Shown in pieces: positions 48,102 to 57,151 of a stretch of 64,000 bases of DNA. Source of the stretch: Maribellus comscasis (GTDB lineage: Bacteria > Bacteroidota > Bacteroidia > Bacteroidales > Prolixibacteraceae); NCBI RefSeq assembly GCF_009762775.1, contig NZ_CP046401.1:1550001-1614000 (forward strand). The letters run 5' to 3'. The position numbers were made by a program, and so were the translations under genes. The notes under the pieces are model-generated. The model was given only the letters and a program-made list of their open reading frames with translations. It was not told the origin of the DNA and made no database searches. Position 1 is the first letter of the stretch; the number at the start of each line of letters is the position of its first letter.

Positions 48102-48476
48102 TCAAATTCGTTTTACCACCATTGCCAGCCCTATTCCAATTAAAAGAACCGGAAAAATTAAAGAAAATGTTAGCCCGGGGAAATAAAATAGTTTTGGTAA
48201 TATAAATATCCCCCCGATAACGATAAAAACGATCCCAAGAGATCGTTTTCCTGCAAGCAAAACCAAACCAACAATTATTAAAATCATCTGCCAGGAGAAA
48301 ATAAAATGTCCCCATCCGTGAAAGAATTGCCGGATAGGGAAAAAGATGTTCTGCCAGTTAATATCTGGCAGATTAATATAAAATCCCAGCTTTCTGAGAA
48401 TCCACAAAACTCCTATTCCAATTAAAACGAATGCTAAAACGATTCTCGAATTGTCTTTTTGTGGTTTATTTTCCAT
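48102..48476 (-). CDS. DUF5668/LiaI-like small membrane protein
   Basis: This 124-residue protein is almost wholly membrane-embedded: hydrophobic blocks VLAFVLIGIGVLWILRKLGF, then FSWQMILIIVGLVLLAG, GIVFIVIGGIFILPKLF and SLIFPVLLIGIGLAMVV. It resembles the transmembrane part of the next gene's product, suggesting duplication. It heads the LiaF-like/LytS/LytTR operon. A TACTTTTG -7 element on the minus strand lies at 48505-48512, 29 bp before the start, though no good -33 is seen. Confidence 0.8.
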   Translation of the reverse strand: MENKPQKDNSRIVLAFVLIGIGVLWILRKLGFYINLPDINWQNIFFPIRQFFHGWGHFIFSWQMILIIVGLVLLAGKRSLGIVFIVIGGIFILPKLFYFPGLTFSLIFPVLLIGIGLAMVVKRI

Positions 48477-48600
48477 GTTGCGGTATTTTAACTATTTATA
48501 AAAACAAAAGTAAAACACCAGCCCCAACAAGTCACTTAACATTCGGTTAACACGGGGAATGTATCGGTAAAATGTATTTTTCACCGTTAGACAACAAAAA

Positions 48601-48625
48601 AGCGGGTGCAAATCCCGCTTTTTTT
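48601..48625. terminator. Intrinsic terminator after glnS
   Basis: AGCGGG and CCCGCT form a short GC-rich stem around a TGCAAAT-type loop, with A and T runs on both sides. It begins at the glnS stop codon on the minus strand and lies just before the LiaI-like operon's promoter region. Confidence 0.75.
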
Positions 48626-50324
48626 ATTTCTTACTTTGAGCCCTGGCCCACGAGTCTCTTAATGGAACAGTGCGGTTAAATACCGGTAATTCCGGTGTTG
48701 AATCATAATCAAAGTTAAAATATCCTAAGCGTTCAAACTGAAAATGATCCAAAGGTTTTGATTTCCTGACAAAGGGCTCCAAATAACATTCATTTAAAAC
48801 CTTTAAGGAATCTGGATTCATAAAATCTTTGAAATCAACATCCTTATGCCCACCCGGGTCTTCATCAGAAAATAAACGATCATATAATCTTACTTCTGAT
48901 TTGACAGCATGTATTGCTGAAACCCAGTGGAGAGTGGCTTTCACTTTTCTTCCGTCCGGTGAATTTCCACCTTTTGATGCAGGATCGTACGTACAGTGTA
49001 GTTCTACTATTTCACCGTCTTCATCTTTAATTACCTTTGTACAGGTAACAAAATAAGCATAACGCAGACGTACCTCTCGTCCCGGAGCCAGGCGGAAAAA
49101 TTTCCGCGGCGGTTCTTCCATAAAATCATCACGCTCAATATATAATTCACGCGAGAAAGGAACCTTTCGCGTTCCCATTTCCGGATCTTCCGGATTATTT
49201 ATAGCTTCGAGTTCTTCCGACTCGTTTTCGGGATAATTTGTAATAACAACTTTTAGCGGATTCAGAACTCCCATTACCCGTTGAGCAGTTCTGTTCAGAT
49301 GTTCACGAACACTGTACTCCAGAAGCGACACATCGATCATTCCATCGACCTTTGTTACTCCGATTCGGTCAGAAAAATTACGAATCGACTCCGGTGTATA
49401 ACCTCTTCTTCTGAACCCTGAAATGGTAGGCATCCTCGGATCATCCCATCCATTAACATGTTTGTCTTTTACCAGTTCGAGTAATTTCCTTTTACTCATC
49501 ACAGTGTAAGTTAAATTCAAACGCGCAAATTCAATTTGACGCGGACGGTAATCTGATTCCTGCAACTGATCAACAAACCAGTCGTAAAGTGGCCGGTGCA
49601 CTTCAAATTCCAATGTGCAGATGGAGTGAGTAATTCCTTCCCAATAATCGCTTTGCCCGTGTGCAAAATCATACATTGGGTAAACTTTCCATTTATCACC
49701 GGTACGATGATGATGCGCTTTCATAATCCTGTAAATGATCGGATCACGCATGTGCATATTTGGCGATGCCATATTTATTTTTGCCCTCAGAACTTTAGCC
49801 CCCTCATCAAATTCACCGGCGGTCATCCGCATAAACAAATCCAGATTTTCTTCTACCGAACGGTTTCGAAACGGGCTTTCCATTCCCGGACGTGTTGGCG
49901 TTCCTTTCTGATTACTTATCACTTCAGAATTCTGATCATCAACATATGCTTTTCCTTCCTCTATTAACTGAACAGCAAACTCATGTAACTTATCAAAATA
50001 ATCAGAAGCATAAAACAAACGATCTTCCCAATCAAAACCAAGCCAACGAACATCTTTCTGGATCGATTCCACATATTCTGTTTCCTCCTTTGAAGGATTC
50101 GTATCATCAAAACGAAGATTACATTTACCATCATATTTTTTTGCGATACCAAAATTCAGGCAAATTGATTTTGCATGTCCAATATGTAGATAACCATTGG
50201 GTTCCGGAGGGAATCGGGTATGCACCCGACTGTCGTTTTTCCCTAGTTTTAAATCCTCATCAATTTGAAGATGTATAAAATTTACTTTCTTTGGTTGTTC
50301 CTTCGTTACAGAATTATCCGCCAT
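48624..50324 (-). CDS. glnS: Glutaminyl-tRNA synthetase
   Basis: This 566-residue class I synthetase has [16 protein letters not shown] with HIGH at 47-50 and the KMSKS-type [11 protein letters not shown] near residue 265. The GlnRS-specific anticodon-binding beta-barrels follow ([20 protein letters not shown] and onward). The FPPEPNG form distinguishes GlnRS from bacterial GluRS. It charges tRNA-Gln directly. A -7-like TACATTTG lies at 50352-50359 on the minus strand. The length and motifs are normal. Confidence 0.98.
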   Translation of the reverse strand: MADNSVTKEQPKKVNFIHLQIDEDLKLGKNDSRVHTRFPPEPNGYLHIGHAKSICLNFGIAKKYDGKCNLRFDDTNPSKEETEYVESIQKDVRWLGFDWEDRLFYASDYFDKLHEFAVQLIEEGKAYVDDQNSEVISNQKGTPTRPGMESPFRNRSVEENLDLFMRMTAGEFDEGAKVLRAKINMASPNMHMRDPIIYRIMKAHHHRTGDKWKVYPMYDFAHGQSDYWEGITHSICTLEFEVHRPLYDWFVDQLQESDYRPRQIEFARLNLTYTVMSKRKLLELVKDKHVNGWDDPRMPTISGFRRRGYTPESIRNFSDRIGVTKVDGMIDVSLLEYSVREHLNRTAQRVMGVLNPLKVVITNYPENESEELEAINNPEDPEMGTRKVPFSRELYIERDDFMEEPPRKFFRLAPGREVRLRYAYFVTCTKVIKDEDGEIVELHCTYDPASKGGNSPDGRKVKATLHWVSAIHAVKSEVRLYDRLFSDEDPGGHKDVDFKDFMNPDSLKVLNECYLEPFVRKSKPLDHFQFERLGYFNFDYDSTPELPVFNRTVPLRDSWARAQSKK

Positions 50325-50441
50325 TTTCTTTAATCTACTTTATTTATTACACAAATGTAAAAAATGATCTGTGAGTTTAATTAATACTACTTTGAATAAT
50401 TATGAATGGTTACTAATTTTTAATTTCGTCAAAAAAAAAGA

Positions 50442-50801
50442 ATGGGAATAATCGAAATTGAGGGAATGCAATTTTATGCATTTCACGGTCATTACGAAAC
50501 AGAAAGAGTTGTAGGGAATAATTTTGAGGTTTATTTGCGTTTTGAAGCCGATTGCACAAAAGCATCTATTTCAGACAATTTGAGCGACACAACAAATTAC
50601 CAGGAAGTATATAATCTGGTAAAAAAGGAAATGCAAAATACCTCTCATCTTTTGGAACATGTTGTGCAACGAATTCTGAATTCTTTGTTTGAAAACTTTC
50701 CCGAAATAAAAAATGCACAAGTAAAAATATCCAAGATAAACCCACCAATGGGAGGAGAAATTGAAAAAGTAAGTGTAACGCTTTCTCAAAAAACGAAATA
50801 A
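50442..50801 (+). CDS. folB: Dihydroneopterin aldolase
   Basis: This 119-residue protein has the FolB fold: MGIIEIEGMQFYAFHGHYETER with the conserved Glu in the GHYETER region, LSDTTNYQEVYNLV, and a C-terminal KINPPMGGEIEKVSV with the catalytic Lys. It converts 7,8-dihydroneopterin in folate synthesis. It is a single gene divergent from glnS, with no other folate gene adjacent. Confidence 0.95.
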   Translation: MGIIEIEGMQFYAFHGHYETERVVGNNFEVYLRFEADCTKASISDNLSDTTNYQEVYNLVKKEMQNTSHLLEHVVQRILNSLFENFPEIKNAQVKISKINPPMGGEIEKVSVTLSQKTK

Positions 50802-50996
50802 AAGTCTTCATACAATCCCTTCAACACCAGAGTCCCAAAAATAAAACAGAACCCAAATCAAGACAAAGTTGTCCCAATACAAGACTACACCATCTTTTAA
50901 TCAAGAAATAAACAACCTCAAAATCAACACATTAAAACAATTGGCATGTTTTTAGAACAATCCTCAATGAAAACACAAAACAGAAAGTAAAAAGTT

Positions 50997-53210
50997 ATGG
51001 ACAATACAAATTACCAAAAACAAACCCAGCTAAGAACAAAAAAAAGGTTTTATATCCTGCCCATTTTAATGGTCTTGATTGTTTCTTTTTCATCATGCCT
51101 GACAGAACCGGAAGAAATAGCTGCTACCTCAGAATATAAAAAAACAATGGACAACCTGAATGTGTCGGAAAACTTTTCATGGAAAACCTCCAAAAACGTA
51201 ACCCTGGTAATAAATGCAATTTCCGACACCCCAGAGTTAAATTCAAAAGTTTCTGTTTATAACGGTAATCCGGAATCAGGCGGCGAACTGATTATTAATT
51301 GTGGATTAAACGACGAAACCACTTTTGAAAATGAAATTCAAATTCCGACTTACATTTCTACTCTATATTTAAAATGTGAATTCCCGTCAGGAAATTCGGC
51401 AATAGATTCGGTAAGCACAAGCAGCATTATTAATTACACTTTTACTGAAAGCTCTGCAACCAAAAGCGCAGCAATTTTAAGCGCAGAAGCTCCTGACAGC
51501 CCGGAATGCACCGGAGACGTTACCATTGCCGCCACATCCGGAGGAATTAATGTAGAGAATGGAAAAACATATTTGGTTACCTCAAACTTTTCCGGAGATG
51601 TTAATATTCAAAACGGTGGAGGAATATTAAGAATATGTGGCAACGTCACAATTAAGAATATAAATTTCAATACCGCCGGATCTATTGAAGTAACCTCCTC
51701 GGGGATACTTACATTTTCAAACAGCCTCAACCTTAACAGCAGTTCCCAGGAATTAAGCAACTGGGGAACCGTTAATCTCAACAAGAACTTTTCTCCTGGT
51801 GGAGTCTTTAACAATTATGGAACTGCCAATATTTCCGGTCTGAATATCAACTCTCAGGGTACACTGCTAAATACCGGGCAGCTTAACATTTCAGGAAGTT
51901 TCAACAATGACAACGCATCGGAGAATAGCGGCACAATGGAAGTGTCGGGACATTTCACCAACAACGGAGGAAGTACTTTTATAAACAACTGCAAATTAAT
52001 TGTTACCGGTAATTTTGCACAAAACAGCACTTTAGAAAACAGTGGATACATTTCCTGCGGAGGAACTTTTTCTATTAATAGCAGCAACTCTACAACTATG
52101 ACAGCTGGCGCGATGATTAAAACTGTCAACCTAACAGTTAATGATGAAATTAACGGCATAGGTGACTACTCAAGTTTGAGCGTTTCTTCCACAACTCATA
52201 TAAACGGAGGAGGTGCTCTTACTGGAAATATTGATATTTGCGACGAAGGAGGAATCGAAGTAAACAACGGAACAATCGCATCAACTGTTACCTATTGTCA
52301 AAACTATATTGCAAAATCAGATTGCAACCCCGTTGGAATTGGAGAGGCCCCCACTTCTGATGGCGACGGCGATGGTGTACCCGACGGACAAGACGACTAT
52401 CCCGACGACCCAAATACATCGTACAATTCCTATTTTCCAAACGAAACAGATAGTGCGACACTTGTATTCGAAGATCTTTGGCCATCAAAAGGAGATTATG
52501 ACTTCAACGACCTAGTCGTCTATGTAAAAGGAAAATATGCTACAAACAGCAACAACAAGGTTGTTAAAGTTGTTTTGGACTTCAAAGTAAAAGCAGTTGG
52601 TGCTTCAAATATGAATGGCTTAGGTATCCAATTTGACGATGTCGCCTCTTCTGAAGTAACATCAGTATCAGGGGCAGTTAAAAATTCAGCAAGCGGAATT
52701 TCACTAAATAATAACGGAACAGAAGCAGGCCAAAGCAAGGCGGTTATTATTGCGATTGAAAATGTAAACGATGTACTATACAGAGCCGGCGGTTCGATGT
52801 TCAACACCGTCAAAAACGGACATATTGGAACTTCTGACTTAGTTACAATTACTGTTTCTTTTGAAAACAAACCTATAAGTCTGGATAAAATAAATTCTGC
52901 AGGCTTCAACTTCTTCCTTATTAAAAATCAGGAAAGAGGAACAGAAATACACCTGGCAGACAGAAAACCTACAGATTTAATGACTTACGAATTCGGAGCT
53001 TCTGATGACACTTCAGAACCTGCCAGCGACCGGTATTACAAAACAAGCAATAATCTTCCATGGGGATTGCTGATACTCGAACCATTCGACTATCCAATGG
53101 AAAAAATTGAAATCACTGATGCCTATTCTAATTTTGCAAGCTGGGCTGAATCAAATGGAACGATGTATGCCGACTGGTACAAAAGCCCAAATTCTTCCAA
53201 AGTCTGGTAA
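50997..53210 (+). CDS. LruC-domain lipoprotein with Asn-rich beta-repeat region
   Basis: This 737-residue protein has a lipoprotein signal ending FSSC. Residues of about 170-430 form short repeats rich in N, G and S with the pattern 'N.G....G.....N' (for example NWGTVNLNKNF, NYGTANISGLN, NTGQLNISGSF, NSGTMEVSGHF). This suggests a beta-helix. A calcium-binding-like run DGDGDGVPDGQDDYPDDPN near residue 458 precedes the LruC domain (LVFEDLWPSKGDYDFNDLVV to the end). It is predicted to be a surface or outer-membrane lipoprotein of unknown role. Confidence 0.85.
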   Translation: MDNTNYQKQTQLRTKKRFYILPILMVLIVSFSSCLTEPEEIAATSEYKKTMDNLNVSENFSWKTSKNVTLVINAISDTPELNSKVSVYNGNPESGGELIINCGLNDETTFENEIQIPTYISTLYLKCEFPSGNSAIDSVSTSSIINYTFTESSATKSAAILSAEAPDSPECTGDVTIAATSGGINVENGKTYLVTSNFSGDVNIQNGGGILRICGNVTIKNINFNTAGSIEVTSSGILTFSNSLNLNSSSQELSNWGTVNLNKNFSPGGVFNNYGTANISGLNINSQGTLLNTGQLNISGSFNNDNASENSGTMEVSGHFTNNGGSTFINNCKLIVTGNFAQNSTLENSGYISCGGTFSINSSNSTTMTAGAMIKTVNLTVNDEINGIGDYSSLSVSSTTHINGGGALTGNIDICDEGGIEVNNGTIASTVTYCQNYIAKSDCNPVGIGEAPTSDGDGDGVPDGQDDYPDDPNTSYNSYFPNETDSATLVFEDLWPSKGDYDFNDLVVYVKGKYATNSNNKVVKVVLDFKVKAVGASNMNGLGIQFDDVASSEVTSVSGAVKNSASGISLNNNGTEAGQSKAVIIAIENVNDVLYRAGGSMFNTVKNGHIGTSDLVTITVSFENKPISLDKINSAGFNFFLIKNQERGTEIHLADRKPTDLMTYEFGASDDTSEPASDRYYKTSNNLPWGLLILEPFDYPMEKIEITDAYSNFASWAESNGTMYADWYKSPNSSKVW

Positions 53211-53227
53211 AGGGAAAAATATTCTTC

Positions 53228-53262
53228 AAAGAACCTTGTTAATTTTAGCAAGGTTCTTTTTA
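53228..53262 (+). terminator. Intrinsic terminator after the LruC gene
   Basis: AAAGAACCTTG (53228-53238) pairs with CAAGGTTCTTT (53249-53259) around a 10-nt loop, followed by further T. It ends the single-gene transcript. Confidence 0.88.
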
Positions 53263-53634
53263 TATATTGTTTGGTTAACTCCATTTTCAAATTAAAAAAA
53301 TATTACCACATCTTACTTCGGGCCTATAAAAACACTTTTCAAACTTTTTATTCGTAAATTCGAAACAAATTTAAAAGCTTTTGAAAGATGTTTTTTAATG
53401 TTGACAAACTAAATGAAGGAAAAGGGAAAAACAGCTTTTCTCACTCAAAAAAAGAGGAACTGAGCCAAGGGAAAGATCCTAAAATAAATCTTAATACCTG
53501 TTCAAAAAACTGGCACGAAAATAATACCCACTGTCATACGAACAGGAAATGGGAAAAACTAAGAAAATAAAATCTGAATTTACATATTGCCGGAAATGCA
53601 TTTTTTTATAGATTTGCAGTCCGAAACGAAACAT
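53263..53634. other. 372-bp gap before tRNA-Cys
   Basis: A 60-codon open frame (53388-53570, starting MFFNVDKLNEGKGKNS) is rich in Lys and Asn and has no recognisable domain or promoter. It is not called as a gene. The right end holds the tRNA promoter. Confidence 0.4.
53586..53616 (+). promoter_or_regulatory. Promoter of tRNA-Cys
   Basis: TAGATTTG (53609-53616) fits the -7 consensus. ATTG (53586-53589), 19 bp upstream, matches three of four bases of the -33 TTTG. The expected start is about 10 bases before the mature tRNA. Confidence 0.65.
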
Positions 53635-53705
53635 GGTTCCTTGGCCGAGTGGCTAGGCAGCGGTCTGCAAAACCGTGTACGGCGGTTCGACTCCGCCAGG
53701 AACCT
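53635..53705 (+). tRNA. tRNA-Cys (anticodon GCA)
   Basis: A full cloverleaf can be folded: acceptor GGTTCCT/AGGAACC, D stem GCC/GGC, anticodon stem GCGGT/ACCGT with loop CTGCAAA (anticodon GCA), and T stem GGCGG/CCGCC with loop TTCGACT. The gene is 71 nt and CCA is not encoded, as is usual in Bacteroidota. A terminator follows six bases later. Confidence 0.97.
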
Positions 53706-53710
53706 CAATT

Positions 53711-53736
53711 AAAGCTGAATTTTTTCAGCTTTTTTT
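53711..53736 (+). terminator. Terminator after tRNA-Cys
   Basis: AAAGCTGAA and TTCAGCTTT form a stem with a short T loop, followed by a T run. It serves the tRNA and may also assist the convergent DUF5686 gene ending at 53742. Confidence 0.8.
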
Positions 53737-53741
53737 ATGCT

Positions 53742-56192
53742 CTACAATGTCAGTTTCAACATTACAAAAATACCGAACTGACGTTTTATATCGTCGTTGT
53801 AATTAAAGCGCCAAACGCCGTCAACACGAATAACTTTTAATATATTCTCCAAACCGAGAGAGAACTCGGTGTAAGGCATTCCACCCAGACCTTTCATCTC
53901 GCCGGGCAGCAAAAGACTATTCTCATGGTTTCCGTTATAACTTCCCCATAAACTTCTCATCCCTGCAATTTCGCGCCATTTTAATTTTCGGAACAAGGGC
54001 ATTTTATTCAGAAAAAAACCAACAAAATGGTGTTCCCAAAAAATACTTGCGTAAGTATCGCTGATAAATTCCTGGTAATTCATCATGTTAAACGCGTAAG
54101 TATCGTAGGCATAAGTTTCATTCCCTTCATGAATTTTAAGAAAAGGAAAAGGAACATCGCCCCAAATCTTTCCGGCCTGCAAATAAACCATACTAAACCC
54201 AATAGGATTTATATTAATTCGGTCGGAAAATCCGGCATTTACTTTCCAGTAATTGTAGTCGCCGCCTAAAAATCCTTTTATTCCTTTTGTTGCAGAAAGC
54301 ATAAAAGTGGGGTCGTAATTTGCAAAGGAAGATCGGTCAAAATCATCCTGAACAATATCTTCGCCCGGAGCATAACGCATACCCAATTTTATTTCCCCCG
54401 ATTTTAGGTACGGCACTTCTTCGCCAGCCTGGTTTAAAAACGGCACATACGGCGCTGAATTAAATTTGGCATAAGAAATACCAAACTCCGAAGAAACACC
54501 TAAACGCCACTCGTGGTTTGCCAGGAAATCAACTCGGTCGGTCATGTTTAATTTCGAATTGAGGCGTTTACTCAGCAAAGTGGTCATAAAATTCTCTTCC
54601 ATAAAAGCATTGTCACTTTTTCCGAGCATTTCCATATCGTGTTTTGCCTGCAGTGAAATTACATCCAAAGGTTTCACTGAGAAAAAATATTCCAAACCGC
54701 CACCATATTTAAATTTATCGTCGAGCGTACCGTAAGCACCGTAAGCATTAAACCTAAAATGCGTATCAAAATCGTAGGTTGTGCGGGCGCCAAACCGAAA
54801 ACGGTTGCCTTCCACCTTATTTTTGCTGTACATATAATAATAAGGCCCCAACTCTATTTTCCCCAAATCGACATAGCCGTAATACAAGGTGTGAATAATT
54901 TCCTGAGCAGTATTATAAATTGGAAGATTCACCACAGAATCAACCATTTCGTAGATATCAGACTCACGCTGTTGTAACTCTACCGGGCGCGTTTTCTCCC
55001 AATAATCGTCGCTTTTATCCATCACGCCATCGGTAACCGTAATAGGTTCTTTTAAAGTTTCAACCTTTTTAGCAACCGATCCAAATTTGAAATGCTCGTA
55101 AATGTTATTTTTCCGAACAATTACACCAAGATGTTTTGAATTTTTATCCTTTTGCAAATCCACATCGGCAATAATCGACTCGTTGCGTGGAGTCCAGGTG
55201 CTGTCTGTTTTCTCAAACTCAATTTTGTATTGAAGATTATTTACAAAGTTTACATTCGCTTTTTCCGAAAGCTGCATTTCCAGCTTGGTTAATGCAAAAC
55301 TTCCATCTTCAACCCAAAATTTTCCTTTAAAAACAGGTTCCTGCGGAAGTTTTGGTTTAAACGAAACTTCGTAAATTTTGCTTCCGTTGACCTGCGCGCT
55401 GTCTAAAAGGTAATATTTATAAAACTGCAAGCCCAGATTATTCACCGGCGAAATCAAACCAATATCAGAGAACGTAATGTAATTTTCGTAAATATTTACA
55501 TCTTCATACATTTTCCCGGTAAACTGCGAAAACATATCAATGGTCATACCTGACGCTTTGTTGGCAATAATTTCTTCTCGATCTTTTTTGTTTTTAGCAT
55601 CGTGATAAAAACTCGACACGGTTTCATTAAAAAACACCGGCAAAAATGTTTTTCCCTGAATTTCCATCGAGTCGATATAATCAAAAACAAAAGCAAACTG
55701 TTCCAGCAGCTTTTTATCTTTCAAACTGCTTTTTACATTTTTTATATCGAATTCAATTTTTGAATAAATCTGGCTGTTCCACGAAAGGAAGTTATCCGGA
55801 TTGTTACGGTCTTTATTATCGACAATTTTCCGAAGTAGAATATTCGCAGGATTTTCGCCTGGCAGAATTTTAATTTCGCCCAACTCAACAACCTCTTCCT
55901 CCAACACAAAATCAATTTTATTGCTTTCGTTCATTTTTATTGAAGCTGATTGTTTTTTGTAACCAATGGCAGAAACGTCAATTTCCCCGGTTGGTTTAGC
56001 TGTTGAAATCTGGTAGTTTCCATTTACATCCGACATTGTTCCGATGTAGGTTCCCTTAAAAATAATATTTGCATAAGGGATTGGCTCTCCGGTTCCGGCA
56101 TCGGTAATTTTACCTGAAACATCAGTTTTTTGTCCGGCTGCCAACAATGTCAGTAATAGAAATAATACCTGCGACAGTATTTTTTTTATCAC
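53742..56192 (-). CDS. DUF5686 outer-membrane protein with carboxypeptidase-regulatory-like domain
   Basis: This 816-residue protein starts with GTG. A signal peptide (to about 21, LLAAGQ) is followed by an N-terminal beta domain (DVSGKITDAGTGEPIPYANI, about 24-105). A long DUF5686-type region follows, and the last 450 residues have the alternating pattern of an outer-membrane beta-barrel, ending FGIFVMLKLTL. The family is widespread in Bacteroidota and its role is undefined. Its final strand is aromatic-ended, as expected for BAM-assembled barrels. It is convergent with tRNA-Cys. Confidence 0.85.
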   Translation of the reverse strand: MIKKILSQVLFLLLTLLAAGQKTDVSGKITDAGTGEPIPYANIIFKGTYIGTMSDVNGNYQISTAKPTGEIDVSAIGYKKQSASIKMNESNKIDFVLEEEVVELGEIKILPGENPANILLRKIVDNKDRNNPDNFLSWNSQIYSKIEFDIKNVKSSLKDKKLLEQFAFVFDYIDSMEIQGKTFLPVFFNETVSSFYHDAKNKKDREEIIANKASGMTIDMFSQFTGKMYEDVNIYENYITFSDIGLISPVNNLGLQFYKYYLLDSAQVNGSKIYEVSFKPKLPQEPVFKGKFWVEDGSFALTKLEMQLSEKANVNFVNNLQYKIEFEKTDSTWTPRNESIIADVDLQKDKNSKHLGVIVRKNNIYEHFKFGSVAKKVETLKEPITVTDGVMDKSDDYWEKTRPVELQQRESDIYEMVDSVVNLPIYNTAQEIIHTLYYGYVDLGKIELGPYYYMYSKNKVEGNRFRFGARTTYDFDTHFRFNAYGAYGTLDDKFKYGGGLEYFFSVKPLDVISLQAKHDMEMLGKSDNAFMEENFMTTLLSKRLNSKLNMTDRVDFLANHEWRLGVSSEFGISYAKFNSAPYVPFLNQAGEEVPYLKSGEIKLGMRYAPGEDIVQDDFDRSSFANYDPTFMLSATKGIKGFLGGDYNYWKVNAGFSDRININPIGFSMVYLQAGKIWGDVPFPFLKIHEGNETYAYDTYAFNMMNYQEFISDTYASIFWEHHFVGFFLNKMPLFRKLKWREIAGMRSLWGSYNGNHENSLLLPGEMKGLGGMPYTEFSLGLENILKVIRVDGVWRFNYNDDIKRQFGIFVMLKLTL

Positions 56193-56316
56193 GTTCTCTG
56201 TTTTCTTGTTTGTTTTCGAAAGTAAAAGTAGGTATTAGTTGAATTGAACGTTTGGATTAGCCTCAATTTATGACAAGAATTAATAATAATTAAGTAAATC
56301 TGAACATTATAAATTT

Positions 56317-56324
56317 TACTTTTG
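56317..56324 (+). promoter_or_regulatory. -7 element upstream of plsC
   Basis: TACTTTTG fits TAnnTTTG, 71 bp before the plsC start. No convincing -33 element is seen 19 bp upstream. Confidence 0.35.
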
Positions 56325-56395
56325 CCGACAAAAATGTTTTTCTGGAGCAAAATATTTATCTACGCAAACAAAGAGCAAAACCTTTTTCCCTTATT

Positions 56396-57151
56396 ATGAA
56401 GTTATTACGCGCGATATTTTTTTCTCCCTTAACACTTCTCCGGCTAATGTTTGTCGTATTCATGTCGGGTTATGTTGTTGTTGTGGGTTGGTTTTGGCTT
56501 AATCTTTTTGGGTTTAGTCAACGTTTGCAACAATGGGTTATGAGAACCTGGGGAAAAAGCATCATTTTTTTTCTGGGAATAAAAATCGACCGAAATGAGC
56601 TGCCTGCAAGTAACAACTTTATTTTAATGCCCAACCACAGAAGCTATCTTGATATATTTATTGTTGCAGGACTTACGCCTGCAGCTCTGGTTGGTAAAGC
56701 CGAGCTAAAAAAATGGCCTTTTGGTAAACTTGGAGCTAAAGTAACCAACTCTATTTTAGTTGATCGTTCAGAAATAAAAAGCATGCTTAAAACCATGCAC
56801 CAAATAAAAGCTTCAGTTAACCAAAATATACCGGTTACACTTTTCCCCGAAGGAACCACCTACAAAGGACCGTTAACAAAACCCTTTAAAAACGGAAGTT
56901 TTAAAATTGCCGCAGACACAGGAATTTCAGTTATTCCAATGGCCATTCATTATAAAGATGCAAATGATGCATGGGTTGGGAAGGACACTTTTTTGGGACA
57001 CTTTTTCAGACAAATGGGAAAACCTTATTCAAAGGTATTTATTCGTTACGGGAAACCGGTAAGTCACTCTGAATACAAAATTCTGCAATCAGAAGTAAAG
57101 TCTCAAATCGATGATATGCTGAATGAACTAAACCAGATTGCATCACACTAG
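56396..57151 (+). CDS. plsC: 1-acyl-sn-glycerol-3-phosphate acyltransferase
   Basis: This 251-residue protein has an N-terminal membrane segment (about 10-38). The PlsC motifs are complete: NHRSYLDIF (NHxxxxD) near residue 79, VDRSEIKS, and FPEGTTYKGPL (EGT) near residue 152. It acylates lysophosphatidic acid in phospholipid synthesis. Its stop codon overlaps by four bases the 3' end of the convergent APC permease gene. Confidence 0.93.
   Translation: MKLLRAIFFSPLTLLRLMFVVFMSGYVVVVGWFWLNLFGFSQRLQQWVMRTWGKSIIFFLGIKIDRNELPASNNFILMPNHRSYLDIFIVAGLTPAALVGKAELKKWPFGKLGAKVTNSILVDRSEIKSMLKTMHQIKASVNQNIPVTLFPEGTTYKGPLTKPFKNGSFKIAADTGISVIPMAIHYKDANDAWVGKDTFLGHFFRQMGKPYSKVFIRYGKPVSHSEYKILQSEVKSQIDDMLNELNQIASH

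Noticed and set aside
52520..52909. 129-codon minus-strand open frame
   Set aside because: Opposite the LruC domain; its translation has no independent signal.
53388..53570. 60-codon open frame (MFFNVDKLNEGKGKNS...) before tRNA-Cys
   Set aside because: Lys/Asn-rich composition expected of translated AT-rich DNA, no domain, and no promoter or clear partner gene.
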